Positions 6,332-7,306 of a stretch of DNA of 7,306 nt are shown piece after piece (position 1 is the first letter of the stretch; every line of letters starts with the position of its first letter). This DNA comes from M55B112 sp040880545 (GTDB lineage: Bacteria; Bacteroidota; Bacteroidia; Bacteroidales; GCA-2748055). The notes beneath the pieces were generated by a model, which made no database searches, was not told where the DNA came from, and saw only the letters and a program-made list of their open reading frames with translations. The position numbers were made by a program, and so were the translations under genes. Location of the stretch: positions 1 through 7,306 of the forward strand of contig JBBDIE010000031.1 in the NCBI GenBank assembly GCA_040880545.1, given 5' to 3'.

Positions 6332-6350
6332 GACCAGGAAATTATTCTTA
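6320..6350 (+). promoter_or_regulatory. Candidate promoter of the PaiA-like gene
   Basis: TTGACA (6320-6325) is followed after 17 bp by TATTCT (6343-6348). Read the Bacteroidota way it is TTG, 20 bp, TATTCTTA. Either reading places a start site near 6355 and a leader under 20 nt before the ATG at 6372. A perfect TAnnTTTG string (TAATTTTG, 6360-6367) lies closer, but it would start transcription at or inside the gene and has no -33 partner. Confidence 0.4.
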
Positions 6351-6366
6351 TCATTTTATTAATTTT

Positions 6367-6390
6367 GGGGAATGAACAGTTCCCCTTTTT
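6367..6390 (+). promoter_or_regulatory. Terminator-like hairpin over the PaiA-like start codon
   Basis: GGGGAA (6367-6372) and TTCCCC (6380-6385) form a perfect 6-bp stem around a 7-nt loop, followed directly by TTTTT (6386-6390). The first base of the ATG is in the stem and the other two are in the loop. It has the form of a short intrinsic terminator placed across a start codon and could limit transcription or initiation. The stem is short, so the role is uncertain. Confidence 0.35.
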
Positions 6391-6905
6391 ATATTTACAA
6401 AATCGATGAAACCCATCTTGAGAAGCTCCGTGATATTGCCATCCGGACCTTCGATGAAACCTTTTCCGGCACCAACAGCAAAGAGAACATGGAGAGCTAT
6501 TTTGCACGTTGCTTCAATGAGGTTGTATTGCGGGAAGAATTAAAGGATCCTCGCTCCTGGTTTTACTTTATTGACAGTCAGGAAGGGACGGCAGGATACC
6601 TGAAGGTGAATATTGGAGAGGCCCAGACAGAGATGCAGGAGGAAGATGGATTTGAAGTGGAAAGAATCTACGTGTTGAAAAAGTATTATGGAAACGGTGT
6701 TGGAGCCGCACTGATGGAGCATGCCATTAACCTGGGCAGAGAATCAGGAAAAAAATACCTCTGGCTGGGTGTGCATGAAGAAAATTATCGTGCCCTTCGC
6801 TTTTATGAGAAGTTTGGCCTGAAAGCATTTGACGACCATATCTTTATGATGGGGAAACAGCCGCAGCGGGATGTTTTGTTGAAGGTTTCGCTGCAGGCCA
6901 TTTAG
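6372..6905 (+). CDS. GNAT family N-acetyltransferase, PaiA-like (spermidine/spermine acetyltransferase type)
   Basis: This 177-aa cytosolic enzyme would transfer an acetyl group from acetyl-CoA to an amine. It is close in length and motif order to Bacillus subtilis PaiA, which acetylates spermidine and spermine. Matching features are the N-terminal TFDETFSGTNSKENMESYF (residues 26-44), GYLKVNIGEAQTE (75-87), the core ERIYVLKKYYGNGVGAAL (97-114) with the acetyl-CoA pyrophosphate loop YGNGVG, and the later WLGVHEENYRALRFYEKFG, where PaiA-type proteins have a WLGVWE-like motif. The frame has a TAA at 6360-6362 just upstream, so the ATG at 6372 is the only full-length start. There is no usable Shine-Dalgarno sequence: GGGG lies one base from the ATG and is part of a hairpin. 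The gene stands alone, with no PaiB-like neighbour. GNAT membership is firm; the polyamine substrate is inferred. Confidence 0.88.
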   Translation: MNSSPFYIYKIDETHLEKLRDIAIRTFDETFSGTNSKENMESYFARCFNEVVLREELKDPRSWFYFIDSQEGTAGYLKVNIGEAQTEMQEEDGFEVERIYVLKKYYGNGVGAALMEHAINLGRESGKKYLWLGVHEENYRALRFYEKFGLKAFDDHIFMMGKQPQRDVLLKVSLQAI

Positions 6906-6919
6906 AGTCTGTCAATGAA
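6904..6919 (-). repeat. Right copy of the imperfect inverted repeat flanking the PaiA-like gene
   Basis: AGAGTCTGTCAATGAA mirrors 6316-6331 with one mismatch and overlaps the last two bases of the stop codon. The following bases (GTAAAGTGG) are not matched on the left. The sequence looks a little like an insertion-sequence end, but no transposase is visible on either side. Confidence 0.5.
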
Positions 6920-6959
6920 GTAAAGTGGCTGGATCATCTTGTCCGATATCAAGGTGTGA

Positions 6960-7226
6960 AATAATTTTAATCCGCAGTATCCTAAGGTATTTGAGGAATT
7001 AAAATTTTTGCAACAACACTGAACCGAGTGCAACGCGCTCACGAATACCGCTGGAAATAAACTATTCATGGGTATATCGGATATTAGGGACAAACACCAT
7101 TTAGTGGTTGCAAGAAAACGTTTACAGCTGAATTATTCTCTTGAGTGGCTGGATACAGGTATTCACCATAAGGAACTTTATTACTCCTTATATGATAGTA
7201 CCCCTGAGTTTCATAGAATTTCCTGA
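6960..7226 (+). pseudogene. Possible decayed ORF with an internal stop, unrecognised
   Basis: Frame 3 reads protein-like residues NNFNPQYPKVFEELKFLQQH, then TGA at 7020-7022, then a further 67 codons to a TGA at 7224-7226. The second part contains an ATG at 7068 that would give a 52-aa product with blocks such as MGISDIRDKHHLVVARKRL and WLDTGIHHKELYYSLYD. The residue composition is plausible for a soluble protein, but I do not recognise it, and no start or ribosome-binding signal precedes the first part. It may be a gene remnant or chance. The remaining sequence to 7306 shows only a small CCACGTGG palindrome (7254-7261) and no gene. Confidence 0.2.
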
Positions 7227-7306
7227 AATTGAAACGAAGCGTCTCCCCCTGCTCCACGTGGACTAATCTTTATACACATCTTTTTACAGGATTGATTTTA
7301 CTGTTC

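Noticed and set aside
1..7306. CRISPR array, tRNA, rRNA, phage module or complete insertion sequence
   Set aside because: I saw no regularly spaced direct repeats, no cloverleaf, no rRNA-like sequence, no phage genes and no intact transposase.

Overview
The window looks like chromosomal DNA from an anaerobic or facultatively anaerobic member of the Bacteroidota. Three things point there: a promoter matching the Bacteroidota form (TTG, 20 bp, TAnnTTTG) before the toxin-antitoxin pair, AT-rich leaders with almost no Shine-Dalgarno sequences, and protein types common in that phylum. A glycyl radical enzyme, which oxygen destroys, implies at least periodic anoxia. This is inferred from content; there is no rRNA or other marker gene here.

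Layout. Positions 1-202 hold the 3' end of an unrecognised + strand gene, possibly frameshifted, followed by a terminator (210-235). Positions 235-760 (- strand) are a two-gene toxin-antitoxin module: a 66-aa antitoxin, then an overlapping RelE/HigB2-like toxin. Positions 967-2094 (- strand) encode a stand-alone YghO-like protein with a C-terminal GNAT-type fold. Positions 2095-2428 are a divergent intergenic region; its right half carries three consecutive hairpins and a small ORF.

The centre is a two-gene + strand operon (2429-5597): a radical-SAM glycyl-radical-enzyme activase, and 10 nt later a 787-aa glycyl radical enzyme. The enzyme matches trans-4-hydroxy-L-proline dehydratase (HypD) in length and, at a constant offset of two residues, at every active-site position I can recall for Clostridioides difficile HypD. 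The activase would place a radical on Gly763; the enzyme would then dehydrate hydroxyproline (for example from collagen) to pyrroline-5-carboxylate, which a P5C reductase encoded elsewhere would turn into proline. The activase lacks the cysteine-rich ferredoxin-like insertion usual in this activase type, which is the most unusual protein-level feature here.

Downstream are a small lipoprotein of unknown function (5707-6159), a nested palindromic intergenic element (6156-6256), and a PaiA-like polyamine N-acetyltransferase (6372-6905) flanked by a 16-nt imperfect inverted repeat. The last 400 bases hold no intact gene, only a possible decayed ORF with an internal stop. I found no CRISPR array, tRNA, rRNA or complete insertion sequence.
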